Under the pieces are notes generated by a model, which worked only from the letters and a program-made list of their open reading frames with translations, ran no database searches and was not told the origin of the DNA. A DNA stretch of 46,587 bases, taken from NCBI GenBank assembly GCA_003245525.1, contig QKCY01000521.1, positions 1-46,587 of the forward strand, written 5' to 3'. How positions within the stretch are numbered: position 1 is the stretch's first letter; each line of letters opens with the position of its first letter. Below, one piece after another: positions 23,019-32,128 of the stretch. Source of the stretch: Victivallales bacterium. Lineage in GTDB: Bacteria > Verrucomicrobiota > Lentisphaeria > Oligosphaerales > Lenti-02. A program made the position numbers and the translations under genes.

Positions 23019-25493
23019 TTAGGCAGGTTGCGAGGCAGGCGGAGTGGGGCGGAGTTCGAGGTGGTGCTGGTAGATCTGGGCGCTGCGTTCGGCGATGTTG
23101 CTGAGGTGGTCGCCGATGCGTTCCAGATGGGCGAGAAGCTCCACGAAGACGATGCCCTTGTTCACCGTGCATTCGTTGTTCTGCAGACGGCGTTCGTGGT
23201 GTTTTTCGTAGCGGCGGGTGAGGCTGTTGATCTCCCCCTCGATCTTGAGCGCGCGGTTCAGGGCGCTGCCGCTCCCGGTCTCGAGCATGTCGATCAGCAT
23301 CTCGGCCTGGGCGCGGATGCGCTCGCTGATGTCGCGCACTTCGCCAAGGGCCTCTTCGGAGAAGCCTCCTTCCAGGTGGGCGGCATCGCTGGCGAGCTGG
23401 ACGATGTTGATGGCGCGGTCGCCGATGCGCTCCACGTCGTTCACGCAATGCATGATGACCGGGATCGTTGCCGCCTGCTCCTCGGTGAGGCGTTGGCGGG
23501 TGAGTTCCACCAAGTACTGGATGATCTCGTGCTGGCTCTGGTCGATGCGCGCCTCCTGGTCCTGCAAGTCCGGGGCCTCGGAGAGATCGCGCTCGACGAA
23601 GGCGTGGACGGCCCGGTCGGTGAGGCGGAACGCATCGCGGGTCATGTCCACCAGAGCGCTGACCGACTGCTGGAGGGCCACCGACGGCGTCTGCAGGAGA
23701 TGGGGCTCCAGTTGCAGGACATGCTCCGCGCCTTCCTCCTGGGCGGGGACGACCAGACGGCACAGCCGGGCGATGAAGGAGACCAGGGGGAGGAAGATGA
23801 CGACGTTGAGCACGTTGAAGAGGGTGTGCGCCGCCGCCACGTGACGCCCGATGTTCTCGGGGGTTTCCGCGAAGACGTTGCCGGCCGTGATCCGGTTCAC
23901 GATCGTCAGGAAGGCCGGTTGCCCGTCCAGCGGAACGTAGAACCCCCCCAGCATCAGGGCGACGCCGAGGATCTTGAAAATGGTGTTGGCGACCGCCGCC
24001 TGGCGGGCGTTGCGGTTGGTGCCGATGGAGGCCAGGATGGCGGTTATGGTGGTGCCGATGTTGTCGCCCAGGATCAGCGGCACGGCCGTGTAGAAGTTGA
24101 TGAGCCCGCTGGCGGCCAGGGCGATGGCCAGGCCGATGGTGGCCGAACTGCTCTGGACGATCATCGTCATCACCGTACCCACGGTGATGGCCCCGACGAC
24201 AGCCCCGAAGGGCATGGTGCTTCCCGAACCGGTGGGAGTGCAGTCGAACATGTGGAAGAAGCGGGTGAAGGAGGGGAAGTCGGAGATGATCTTGAGGTCG
24301 GCCGACATCATCTGCATGCCGTAGAAGAGCAGGCCGAAGCCGAGGATCGTGTTGGCCACACCCAAAGCGTAGCTTCGGCGCGAGCAGAGCAGCATGACCA
24401 CGCCCACCACGACGGCGGGCAAGGCCATGCCGTCGAGTTTGAAGGAGACCATCTGGGCGGTGACCGTGGTCCCGATGGCGGCACCGAAGATAATGCCGAT
24501 GGCCTGGGTCAGGTTGAGCAGACCCGCGTTGACGAAGCCCACCACCATCACGGTGCAGGCGCTCGACGACTGGATCAGAGCGGTGACGACGAGACCGGCA
24601 AAGACTGCGGTCACCCGGTTGCGCGTGAAGAACTGGAGGATGGCCTTCAGCCGGTCGCCTGCCGTCTGCTGGAGACCGTCGCTCATCAGTTTCATGCCCA
24701 GGATGAAGATGCCAAGGCCACCGAGCACCCCGATCAGCAGGTGCAGGCGGTTCATGGCCAGCACCGGAATGGAGATGCCGCGGACGGCAATCCCCTGGTC
24801 GGGAGCGGAGACTTCGGCAATGACCTCGTAGCGCCCGGTGCGGTGCGGATCGGTTTCCATATGGACTGCCGCCGTGCCCGTCTCGTCGGTGGTGGCACGG
24901 TCCGAACCGAGCTTGGCCTTGGTTCCCGGGGGGCTCAGGCGGAAGTAGACGGGGACTCCCGGCACGGGCTCGCCCGCATCGTTGGTCACTTGCAGGCGGA
25001 TCGACTCGGGCAGGGGATCGCCGGCGGCGACTTCCTGCGAATCCCCCTTCACGACCACGCCCGCCACGAACCGGACGGTGATGGGGCTTACCTCCGGGTA
25101 GTCGGGACAGCCCACGACGAGGTATTGGTCGCCGACCCGCTTGCCGAGCGTGACCGTAAAACGCACGTTGCCTGCGGCGTCGGTGGTACCTTCGGGAAGA
25201 GCGACGGAGATGCCGGACTCGGGAGTTCCCGGTTTCACCACCACCCGGATCTCCGGCACCGGGAGTCGCCGCGCCTTGCCGCCCAGCGCTCCGCGCCGTT
25301 CCGGTCCCAGCACGGCAATCTGGAGGGGGACCGGGCATTCCTTCCCCGGCAATCCCAGTTGCTGGGCACCCCGCTGGACCTGGAGCTTGGCGACGACCGT
25401 CTCCGCGGTTGGTTGGCAGCTACTGGCCAGGAGGAGCACAAAGGCACACAGGCTGGTTGCGCAAGCTGCGCGCAACGGGCGGAAGAGGGACAT
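23019..25493 (-). CDS. Na+/phosphate cotransporter II family protein with N-terminal Ig-like domains and PhoU-like tail
   Basis: The 824-residue protein has three parts. Residues 1-26 are a signal sequence ending in ASSC, a possible lipobox. Residues about 28-250 form two Ig-like domains of the Big_1/invasin type, as shown by VTDE/TTDAAGNVRFTVTLG and TNDAGEPVPGVPVYFRLS followed by TTDETGTAAV. From about 252 to 545 the membrane domain has the duplicated Na/Pi signature, ALIQSSSACTVM (about 309) and MIVQSSSATIGL (about 447). The remaining helices to 824 resemble PhoU. Standard NptA/YjbB-like proteins have the transporter and PhoU parts only. GGAG lies 10 nt before the ATG, and Pho-box-like repeats lie just upstream. 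Confidence 0.9.
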   Translation of the reverse strand: MSLFRPLRAACATSLCAFVLLLASSCQPTAETVVAKLQVQRGAQQLGLPGKECPVPLQIAVLGPERRGALGGKARRLPVPEIRVVVKPGTPESGISVALPEGTTDAAGNVRFTVTLGKRVGDQYLVVGCPDYPEVSPITVRFVAGVVVKGDSQEVAAGDPLPESIRLQVTNDAGEPVPGVPVYFRLSPPGTKAKLGSDRATTDETGTAAVHMETDPHRTGRYEVIAEVSAPDQGIAVRGISIPVLAMNRLHLLIGVLGGLGIFILGMKLMSDGLQQTAGDRLKAILQFFTRNRVTAVFAGLVVTALIQSSSACTVMVVGFVNAGLLNLTQAIGIIFGAAIGTTVTAQMVSFKLDGMALPAVVVGVVMLLCSRRSYALGVANTILGFGLLFYGMQMMSADLKIISDFPSFTRFFHMFDCTPTGSGSTMPFGAVVGAITVGTVMTMIVQSSSATIGLAIALAASGLINFYTAVPLILGDNIGTTITAILASIGTNRNARQAAVANTIFKILGVALMLGGFYVPLDGQPAFLTIVNRITAGNVFAETPENIGRHVAAAHTLFNVLNVVIFLPLVSFIARLCRLVVPAQEEGAEHVLQLEPHLLQTPSVALQQSVSALVDMTRDAFRLTDRAVHAFVERDLSEAPDLQDQEARIDQSQHEIIQYLVELTRQRLTEEQAATIPVIMHCVNDVERIGDRAINIVQLASDAAHLEGGFSEEALGEVRDISERIRAQAEMLIDMLETGSGSALNRALKIEGEINSLTRRYEKHHERRLQNNECTVNKGIVFVELLAHLERIGDHLSNIAERSAQIYQHHLELRPTPPASQPA

Positions 25494-25519
25494 GCTGGGT
25501 TTCTCCGCTAGGGATTCGC

Positions 25520-25563
25520 TAACGATTCAATAATGGAACGGTAACATATCCCTAACCATACCC
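25520..25563 (-). promoter_or_regulatory. Four direct repeats at 11-bp period, Pho-box-like, before the Na/Pi cotransporter gene
   Basis: On the plus strand TAAC, TAAT, TAAC and TAAC begin at 25520, 25531, 25542 and 25553, exactly 11 bp apart. Three units extend to TAACGAT, TAACATA and TAACCAT. Direct repeats of about 7 bp with 4-bp spacers (11-bp period) are how PhoB/PhoP-type response regulators bind. The array lies 27-70 bp before the start codon of a phosphate transporter gene. The repeat sequence itself does not match the E. coli box, so the regulator is inferred. Confidence 0.55.
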
Positions 25564-25569
25564 GAGGAA

Positions 25570-25600
25570 AGCCCCGTCGTGGAGATCGCGGAACGGGGCT
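25570..25600 (-). terminator. Candidate terminator after the DUF4832-type gene
   Basis: AGCCCCGT (25570-25577) pairs with ACGGGGCT (25593-25600), loop 15 nt. On the minus strand it begins 30 bp after the stop of the DUF4832-type gene and is followed by TTTCCTC, a weak T-rich tail. It would separate that gene from the Pho-box-like promoter region. Confidence 0.5.
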
Positions 25601-25629
25601 GGCGTTGCCCTGCGTGAGAGCCGGAATGG

Positions 25630-27825
25630 CTACGGCCGAATGGTGGGCGTCCCGTCCGGGGAGAACGCAATGGTTCCCAGGGAGATGCGGAAGTCGGGCT
25701 CGCCCCCGGCGGGAAGAATGCGCCGTCCCTTCTGGACCCAGAGACCGAGGAGAATCTGGTATTCCTTGCCGGTGTCGCCCTCCGGCGGTGCCAGGCGGTA
25801 GTAACCGGGGTGGCGTCCCAGTTGGCGCAGAACCTCGGGACCGCCCTGGATTTCGTAGTCAAGCCCCCGGACGATGCGGGAATCGGCATCCAGGTGTCCG
25901 AAGGGAACCACGTTTGGAGGCAAGGGCTTGAGGGTCTCGAAAACCACGGGCAGCCGCCACTCGCCCGCGACGTGGACTGGTTCCTCCCAATGAATCCTGA
26001 ACTCCGCATCGACCTCGATCCGGATGGTTCCCAGCCGGTAGCGGCGTTCGCCGTCGCCGTCGGCCAGGGGCAGGGCGAGGCGGGGCGTGCCATCGCGGTC
26101 GCCTGCCGAGACGAAGAGGGTGTACTCGCCGTCCGTCAGCCCGTCCGGGAGGCGCACGGTGGCCGTGGTCGTTACTACCGGGGCCTCGTCCGGTGACCCC
26201 ACCGCGAGGTCGCGCACCGGGAACGCCTCGTGGCTCCAGACGGCTCGGATCGCGCCATTGGCGTCCTTCAGGGTGAAGGCGGGGTTGCCGCCGGGATAGC
26301 ACGGGGCGACCCCCGCATTCCGCCAGGAGGACCGGATGTCGATGGTGTGCCCGGCCACCCCCAGCGGGGGCCAACTGGCCTCGACCACCTGCAGCCGGTA
26401 GCCAAGCCGTCGGCTCATCTGGCGGATGATGTCCTCGTGCTCCTTCCAGATCAGCCCCGGCGGACCGTGGATCGAGATGTAGCTGCCATGGTAGGCTTCG
26501 ATGGCGGCGAGATAGTCCTGGCCGGCCCCGTCGGACCAATTGTTGGCGCTGTAGTGGCCGCTTTCGAGAACCACGGGTACCCGCTGCCAGAAGTCCTGCG
26601 CCATCCAGTCGCTGCTGTACCGGAAGCCCTTGCGGTAGATGATGGAGTCGTCGCGCATGGTGGCACCGAGGGAACGGGCGTAGTCGAGGGCCTCGTTGCG
26701 GCCGGTGCCGAAGCCGCAGTTCTGGCGGATGTCCTGTTCCGCGTCACCCACATGGCAGAAGGCCTTGGCTCCCTCGGGAAGGTCGTGTGGAATCTGCCAT
26801 TCGACCGTCACGAGTCCCGTTCCGGGACGGGTAGCAAAACCCTGGTAGCGGACCGCGAAATCGGCTGCTGGTGAGGCCGTCCCAACCGGAGGCGCGGGGG
26901 CAAAGGCCATCGTGCCATCGTCGGCCACGGCCAATTCGCCGAGGGTGACGCGCCGGTCGGGCCCGGCGGAGGCGGGCAACAGACGGTGCTCGGGCAGGTC
27001 CTTGCCATTGTCGCCGGGCAGCCAGATTCCCACCTTGACGTGCAGGGAACGTCCCCGCAACTCCGGCGTGCCCCGGACCATGAAGGTGCTGGTATAGGTA
27101 CCCGCCCGCTGGAATTCCGGACGTGGATGCCAGTCGTCCATGCCGACCAAGAGGGTCTTCTTGAAGTGTTTGAAATGGAGATCGATGTGGGTCTTGTACA
27201 GGCTCAGGGGGTAGCCCCGCGTGCAGGGGTTCCCCTCGCCCCAGATGCCGATGGACCCGATATCGACGAAGGCCACATGGGGATTGCCGTCGTAGCGGGC
27301 GGCGGCAGCGGCGAGGAAGCGGTCGAGGCGCTGGAGGAAGAGGGGATCGTCGTAGTCGGGTTCCCAGGTGGCCCCCGGCACTTCGGGACCGGACACGACG
27401 CCCTTGCCGTAACGGAACCAGCGCCCGCCGACTCCCGCATTCCTCAGCCATTCCGGAGTGGCGTAGGGGATGCTGGACTCGAAGCAACTGAATCGGAAGG
27501 CAACTTGGCGGCCAGCCCGGATGTAGCGCTGGGCCACGGTGTCAACGGGCGTCCAATCGAACGCTCCGTCCTCCGGTTCCAGGTAGGACCAGGCAAGTCG
27601 GAGATAGGCGACACTCAGGCCGGGCCAGCCTTCGCCTGCGTAGGCGGGGCCGAGGGGAAGGCCGTATTTCTGGACGGAGTTGTCGAAGTGGTGAAACACC
27701 CAGCCCATGCCGGGGTTCTCCAGGGCCTCGCCATTGTCGGCGGGACGGACGGTAATCCATTCCGGTTCGGCGGCCTGGACTGCGCCGAAAAGGAGGACCA
27801 GACAGAGACAGCGGATGGGATTCAC
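25630..27825 (-). CDS. Secreted DUF4832 (and DUF4874)-type glycosidase-like protein
   Basis: A 731-residue exported protein with signal peptide MNPIRCLCLVLLFGAVQA. The catalytic-like barrel starts at about 30 with NPGMGWVFHHFDN and contains YLRLAWSYLEPEDGAFDW, which resembles GH-A barrels, and DIGSIGIWGEGN near 190 with a possible acidic catalytic residue. The second part has SSWRNAGVAPCYPGGNPAF, a beta-sandwich typical of the DUF4832 C-terminus. The enzyme activity of this family is not well established; it is abundant in polysaccharide-using Lentisphaerae, Planctomycetes and Bacteroidetes. The start is GTG at 27825 with GGAGGAG 8 nt upstream and overlaps the symporter stop by 4 bp (GTGA), so the two form a transport/degradation pair. 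Confidence 0.8.
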   Translation of the reverse strand: MNPIRCLCLVLLFGAVQAAEPEWITVRPADNGEALENPGMGWVFHHFDNSVQKYGLPLGPAYAGEGWPGLSVAYLRLAWSYLEPEDGAFDWTPVDTVAQRYIRAGRQVAFRFSCFESSIPYATPEWLRNAGVGGRWFRYGKGVVSGPEVPGATWEPDYDDPLFLQRLDRFLAAAAARYDGNPHVAFVDIGSIGIWGEGNPCTRGYPLSLYKTHIDLHFKHFKKTLLVGMDDWHPRPEFQRAGTYTSTFMVRGTPELRGRSLHVKVGIWLPGDNGKDLPEHRLLPASAGPDRRVTLGELAVADDGTMAFAPAPPVGTASPAADFAVRYQGFATRPGTGLVTVEWQIPHDLPEGAKAFCHVGDAEQDIRQNCGFGTGRNEALDYARSLGATMRDDSIIYRKGFRYSSDWMAQDFWQRVPVVLESGHYSANNWSDGAGQDYLAAIEAYHGSYISIHGPPGLIWKEHEDIIRQMSRRLGYRLQVVEASWPPLGVAGHTIDIRSSWRNAGVAPCYPGGNPAFTLKDANGAIRAVWSHEAFPVRDLAVGSPDEAPVVTTTATVRLPDGLTDGEYTLFVSAGDRDGTPRLALPLADGDGERRYRLGTIRIEVDAEFRIHWEEPVHVAGEWRLPVVFETLKPLPPNVVPFGHLDADSRIVRGLDYEIQGGPEVLRQLGRHPGYYRLAPPEGDTGKEYQILLGLWVQKGRRILPAGGEPDFRISLGTIAFSPDGTPTIRP

Positions 27826-29375
27826 GATTGCTTCTCCTCCTTGGGCATGGTCCAGACGGTAAGGCCGGTGAGGTCCCGCGGTTGGTGGCGGCAGAGACTG
27901 ATGGCGAGGGCGACGAATACAAACACGGTGTTGACCAGGATGCCCACCCAGTAGGAGTGAACCGGCAAGCGCAGGGATTCGGGCAGCCAGCCGCTGGCAT
28001 TGAGCCCGAGGTAGATGTTGCAGAGGATGCCGACCACCAGCGCGGCGGTGGCGGCCAGCGAATCGACCCGCGTGGTGAAGAACCCCAGCAGGAAGAGGCC
28101 TACCAGGCAGCCGCCGAAAACGGAATCCATGATCAGGCTGAGGTCGTTCATGCTCTCCTTTTCGACCACACTGAACACGCAGGCCCCGACGATCATCAGG
28201 GCGGCGGTGACGGTGGCGATCCAGCGGGCACAACGCAGGTAGAACCGGTCGTCCCGCCCCTTGGCCAGGAAGGGCTTGAGCAGATCCACGGTGCAGACGG
28301 TCGCGATGGCGTTGATCGAGGAGTCGAGGGAGGACATGGCGGCGGCCAGCACTCCCGCGATCACGATCCCGGCAATGCCCGCGGGGAGGCGGGTGAGGAT
28401 GAAGTAGGGGAAGATCTGGTCGGCCTGCTTGGCTTCGCAGAACCCGGTCACGGTCGCGTCCGGGGTGGCATGGAAGTAGGCGTAGACGCAGGTGCCGACA
28501 AAGAAGAAGAAAGCCCAGGTGGGCAGGGCAGCGACGGTGTAGAGGATGGTGGCCTTGCGGGCCTCGCGGGTGGACTTGGCCGCGATATAACGCTGGATCA
28601 CGTTCTGGTCGCTGGAATACATGGCCAGCCAGTTGAAGACGCCCAGGAAAGCCACCGTCCAGAAGGTTTTCCGGGCCAGATCGAACTCCATGGGGCCCAG
28701 GCTGAACTTGCCGTCGGCGGCCCCGATGGCGAAGACCTGTCCCGGCCCCTCCGGCATATGGAGCAGCACGTAGGCGACGCAGACCGCCCCGCCCAGCCAG
28801 AGGACGATGGACTGGATCACGTCGGTCCAGATCACCGCCTCGATCCCGCCGATCACCGTGTAGAAGGCGATGAAGATGCCCACCGCCACGATCACCAACC
28901 GCATGGACGTGCCGGTGAGCAGGGCCACCGGAATGGAGACAAGAAACAGCACCTTCCCCAGCCGGATCAGTTGGAGGAAAACGAAACTGACGGTTCCGTA
29001 GAGGCGGGTGGTCGGCCCGAAGCGGTCGCCCAGGTACTCGAAGGCGCTGGTGGTGTTGCCCCGCCGGAAGAAGGGGATGAAGACCACCACGGCGAGCACG
29101 GCGACGAAGGGAATGGTGAGATTCATCACCAATTGCCGCCAATCGCCGATGAAGGCGGCGGCAGGGAAAGCGAGGAAGGTGACCGAGCTGATCGAGGTGC
29201 CCAGCATGGAGAGGCCGATGGCCCAGCCGGGGAAGGAACGGTCGCCGACAAAGTACTCCTCGGTGCTCTTCATCCGCCGGGCGAAGTAGATGCCCATGGT
29301 TGCCATGGCGAGCAGGTAGGCAACCACCGTGACCAGATCCAGGGGACGGATGTGAATGGGCGCATTCCCGGCCAT
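27822..29375 (-). CDS. SSS-family sodium:solute symporter
   Basis: A 517-residue inner-membrane carrier with about 13 helices. Characteristic sequences are YFVGDRSFPGWAIGLSMLGTSISSVTFLAFPA in the first helices, GGIEAVIWTDVIQS in the fifth, and FNWLAMYSSDQNVIQRYIAAKS in the central loop, all typical of SGLT-like and sialic-acid-like transporters. It uses the sodium gradient to import a sugar or related solute. The ATG at 29375 has GAGGAG 9 nt upstream; longer in-frame starts add no transporter sequence. Coupling to the secreted DUF4832-type protein suggests that it imports that protein's product. Confidence 0.9.
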   Translation of the reverse strand: MAGNAPIHIRPLDLVTVVAYLLAMATMGIYFARRMKSTEEYFVGDRSFPGWAIGLSMLGTSISSVTFLAFPAAAFIGDWRQLVMNLTIPFVAVLAVVVFIPFFRRGNTTSAFEYLGDRFGPTTRLYGTVSFVFLQLIRLGKVLFLVSIPVALLTGTSMRLVIVAVGIFIAFYTVIGGIEAVIWTDVIQSIVLWLGGAVCVAYVLLHMPEGPGQVFAIGAADGKFSLGPMEFDLARKTFWTVAFLGVFNWLAMYSSDQNVIQRYIAAKSTREARKATILYTVAALPTWAFFFFVGTCVYAYFHATPDATVTGFCEAKQADQIFPYFILTRLPAGIAGIVIAGVLAAAMSSLDSSINAIATVCTVDLLKPFLAKGRDDRFYLRCARWIATVTAALMIVGACVFSVVEKESMNDLSLIMDSVFGGCLVGLFLLGFFTTRVDSLAATAALVVGILCNIYLGLNASGWLPESLRLPVHSYWVGILVNTVFVFVALAISLCRHQPRDLTGLTVWTMPKEEKQS

Positions 29376-29463
29376 GACTGGACTCCTCGAACAGGCACTG
29401 GAAGGGGAGGGGATTCCGGTCGCAAGATACCGCCCGGAACCAGGGGGTGTCCAGGCGCGATGG

Positions 29464-31260
29464 CTAGGAACGGGGCTGGTTGGCAGGGCAGTCGGGCTTG
29501 TCGCAGAGATGCGGCTCGCCATCCGGCGTGGCGCTGCCGGTCTCCTGCCGGAGGGGACAGGTCTCCGGGCAGGGATCGGCGATCCGGCTGGCGGCCAGAC
29601 GGGCGGCAGTCACGCTGCGGGCCAGGAAATGGTCGCCACCGAGTTGGTCGGCGAACCCGGTGCGGCGGAAGACCTCCAGCACCGCCTGCTTGGCGCGGGT
29701 GATGTAGAAGTCGATGCCCATCTTCTGCAACTGCTCGTGGAGATTTTCGATCGCCTCGAGACCGGAGGCGTCCACGTAGTTGATGCCGCGGGCGTCGAGA
29801 ATCAGGCATCGCAGGGTCGGGCGCTGGGCCAGGATGCCGAGGATACGGGACTCGAAGTGCCCGACGTTGGCGAAGAACAGGGAGCCGTCGAAGCGACAGA
29901 CCGCCACATGGGGGCAGATGGTGAGCCCATGCACGGCGGCGTCGCGCATGGTGCCGTCCGCATGCAGGCCCAGCTCCGCGAAGCGCGGCCGCATGCTGCG
30001 GGAGAGATAGAGACCAACCGACAGCGCGATTCCCACCGCCATCCCGTATTCGAGGTGGGGTGCCGCGAAGAGCGTGACCAGGAAGGTGACCACGCTGACG
30101 ATGGCGCAATGCTTCTGCGCCTGCCAGGCCCGGCGGATGGGCTGGAGCTGGATGAGCTTGGTCACAGCGTTGATGGTGATGACGCTCAGGGTGGCCATGG
30201 GCAGGTGGTAGAAGAGGGGAGTGAGCAGCACCAGGGTCAGGGCGACGACGGCACCCGTGACCACCGACGAGAAGGGGGTGCGGGCACCGGAGCTCCAGTT
30301 CACGGCGGAACGGGCGAAGGAACCGGCCACCACGCAGCCCTGGAACATGCTGGCGGTGAGGTTGCCCAGTCCCTGCCCGATCAGTTCCCGGTTGGGGTCG
30401 AAGGGCTGGCGGGCCCGGGCCGACATGACCTTGGCGATGGAGACCGCCGACATGATGCCCAGGAGGGCGATGGTGATGGCGGGACCAAGCAGGCGGACCA
30501 GGGCCTCGTGGCTGAAGGTAGGCAGCCGGAAGGAGGGCAGCCCCCGGGGAATGTCGCCGACCACCTTGCCCTCGAATCCGCACAGCCAGGAGACAAGGGT
30601 CGCTACCACGACGGCGGCCAGTACGGCGGGGAACTTGGGCTTCCAGCGTTTCACGCCCACGAGGACCGCAAAGGACAGGGCGGTCATCGCAAGCGTCGGG
30701 AACTGGGCTTCCGTGCTGGCGTGGACGCAGATGGCCCAGACCTTCTCGGCGTAGTGGTGGGTTTCCCCGATCTGCACGCCGAAGAGGGTGGGGACCTGGG
30801 AGGTGGCAATGATGATCGCGGCCGCGTTGACGAACCCCGTGACCACGGGGTGGGAGACGAAGTCCACCAATACCCCCAGGCGGAAACCGCCGAGGAGAAT
30901 CTGGAACACGCCCGCCATCAGGGCGATGAGCAAGGTGTAGCCGATGTAGGTCTGGAGATCGAGCCCCATCGGTTCCAGGGCGGCGGCGTTCATCAGGCAC
31001 ATCACCGCCGCCGGCCCGCTCACCATCAGGCGGCACGATCCGAAGATGGCGGATACGATGGCGGGCAGCAGCCCGGCGTAGAGCCCGTAGATCGGCGGCA
31101 GCCCGGCCAGGGTGGCGTAGGCCATGGACTGGGGAATCAGCACCAGCGCCACGGCGATGCCGGCCATCGTGTCCGCCCGTAGCGTCGCCGGGTCGCGCAA
31201 CTCGGCGACCCAGCTCGGAAGCCGGTTGCGGATTGCCTGGATGGCGCGGTTGGAGGTCAT
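29464..31260 (-). CDS. SulP-family anion transporter with STAS domain and cysteine-bearing tail
   Basis: A 598-residue inner-membrane protein. The SulP membrane domain is clear from AGIAVALVLIPQSMAYATLAG and GLYAGLLPAIVSAIFGSCR, then HPVVTGFVNAAA. A STAS domain follows at about 450-550, including LILDARGINYVDASGLEAI. Members carry sulfate, bicarbonate, or other anions; the substrate is not predictable. The C-terminal 35 residues hold four cysteines, CPETC and LCDKPDC, not part of the family norm. GGAG lies 8 nt before the ATG at 31260. It is separated from the ATPase gene by 85 bp and from the SSS gene by 88 bp, so co-transcription is possible. Sulfate released from sulfated glycans could be a link to the lyases. 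Confidence 0.9.
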   Translation of the reverse strand: MTSNRAIQAIRNRLPSWVAELRDPATLRADTMAGIAVALVLIPQSMAYATLAGLPPIYGLYAGLLPAIVSAIFGSCRLMVSGPAAVMCLMNAAALEPMGLDLQTYIGYTLLIALMAGVFQILLGGFRLGVLVDFVSHPVVTGFVNAAAIIIATSQVPTLFGVQIGETHHYAEKVWAICVHASTEAQFPTLAMTALSFAVLVGVKRWKPKFPAVLAAVVVATLVSWLCGFEGKVVGDIPRGLPSFRLPTFSHEALVRLLGPAITIALLGIMSAVSIAKVMSARARQPFDPNRELIGQGLGNLTASMFQGCVVAGSFARSAVNWSSGARTPFSSVVTGAVVALTLVLLTPLFYHLPMATLSVITINAVTKLIQLQPIRRAWQAQKHCAIVSVVTFLVTLFAAPHLEYGMAVGIALSVGLYLSRSMRPRFAELGLHADGTMRDAAVHGLTICPHVAVCRFDGSLFFANVGHFESRILGILAQRPTLRCLILDARGINYVDASGLEAIENLHEQLQKMGIDFYITRAKQAVLEVFRRTGFADQLGGDHFLARSVTAARLAASRIADPCPETCPLRQETGSATPDGEPHLCDKPDCPANQPRS

Positions 31261-31345
31261 GCGGTGGCTCCGGTTGGGATCCGGGTGCGGCACGAACTCT
31301 CTCCGGGCCAGGTGCCGGGAACCAGTAGAGCGGAAGACGGCGAAC

Positions 31346-32071
31346 CTAGTGGACGGTACCGACCCTGATGTCGAGGTCTTCACGACGTTCCAACCGGTCC
31401 ACGCCACCGTCCTTGATCCAGAGGATGCGGTCGGAGGTGGCCAGCATCTTGTGGTCGTGGGTGGCGGTGATGACCGTCACGCCGAACTCCTTGGAGAGTT
31501 CGCAGAGCAGATTGATGATTTCCTCGCCCGTGTTCAGGTCGAGGTTCGCCGTAGGTTCGTCCGCGAGGATGATGGCGGGATCGTTGGCCAGGGCGCGGGC
31601 GATGGCGACGCGCTGCTGCTGGCCGCCGGACATTTCGTCGGGCCGGTGGTCGAGACGATGGCCGAGACCCACGCGGGTGAGCACCTGCTTGGCCCGTTCG
31701 CGGGCCTCTTCAAGGCCCTTGCCGGCGAAGAGGATGGGCATGCAGACGTTGGTCACGGCATCGTAGGCCGGGAGCAGGTTGTAGGCCTGGAAGACATAGC
31801 CGATATGGTGCCCGCGGAAGAAGGCGAGCTGGCGCGGCGACAGCTTGGTGAGATCCACGCCCGCCACCTCGACATGCCCGGAGGAGGGGCGGTCCAGCGC
31901 GCCGATCATGTTGAACAGCGTGGACTTGCCCGAGCCGGAGGGGCCCATGATCGAGAGGTACTCGCCCCGGAAAATCTCCAGGTTGATGTTCTTCAGCGCG
32001 TAGACCACGGCTTTGCCAAGGTCGAACTGCTTATTGACACCCTGAACTCTGATGAGGACTTCGTTGCTCAT
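31346..32071 (-). CDS. ABC transporter ATP-binding protein (LolD/MacB type), copy 1
   Basis: A 241-residue ATPase with all required motifs: Walker A GPSGSGKST (43-51), Q-loop VFQAYNLLP, signature EMSGGQQQRVAIARAL, Walker B IILADEPTANLD and H-loop ATHDHK. This is the subfamily that drives FtsX-like permeases such as LolCDE, MacB and FtsEX, which act on periplasmic substrates rather than simple import. It has a C-terminal extension RLERREDLDIRVGTV, also found in altered form in copy 2. It is the last gene of the seven-gene locus, 57 bp after the OPT-like gene. Both ATPase copies look catalytically intact. Confidence 0.93.
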   Translation of the reverse strand: MSNEVLIRVQGVNKQFDLGKAVVYALKNINLEIFRGEYLSIMGPSGSGKSTLFNMIGALDRPSSGHVEVAGVDLTKLSPRQLAFFRGHHIGYVFQAYNLLPAYDAVTNVCMPILFAGKGLEEARERAKQVLTRVGLGHRLDHRPDEMSGGQQQRVAIARALANDPAIILADEPTANLDLNTGEEIINLLCELSKEFGVTVITATHDHKMLATSDRILWIKDGGVDRLERREDLDIRVGTVH

Positions 32072-32128
32072 GGGAAACCGGTCTCTATGTCTTCGCGTTG
32101 GGGCAGGTGGCCGAATCGTCCAGATGGA

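Noticed and set aside
23028-25511. An 827-codon plus-strand frame opposite the Na/Pi cotransporter
   Set aside because: The opposite strand encodes a complete, recognisable transporter; the plus-strand frame is the same GC-rich mirror effect.
31261-31407. Longer SulP N-terminus starting at 31407
   Set aside because: It would run into the ATPase gene, and a good GGAG site precedes the ATG at 31260.
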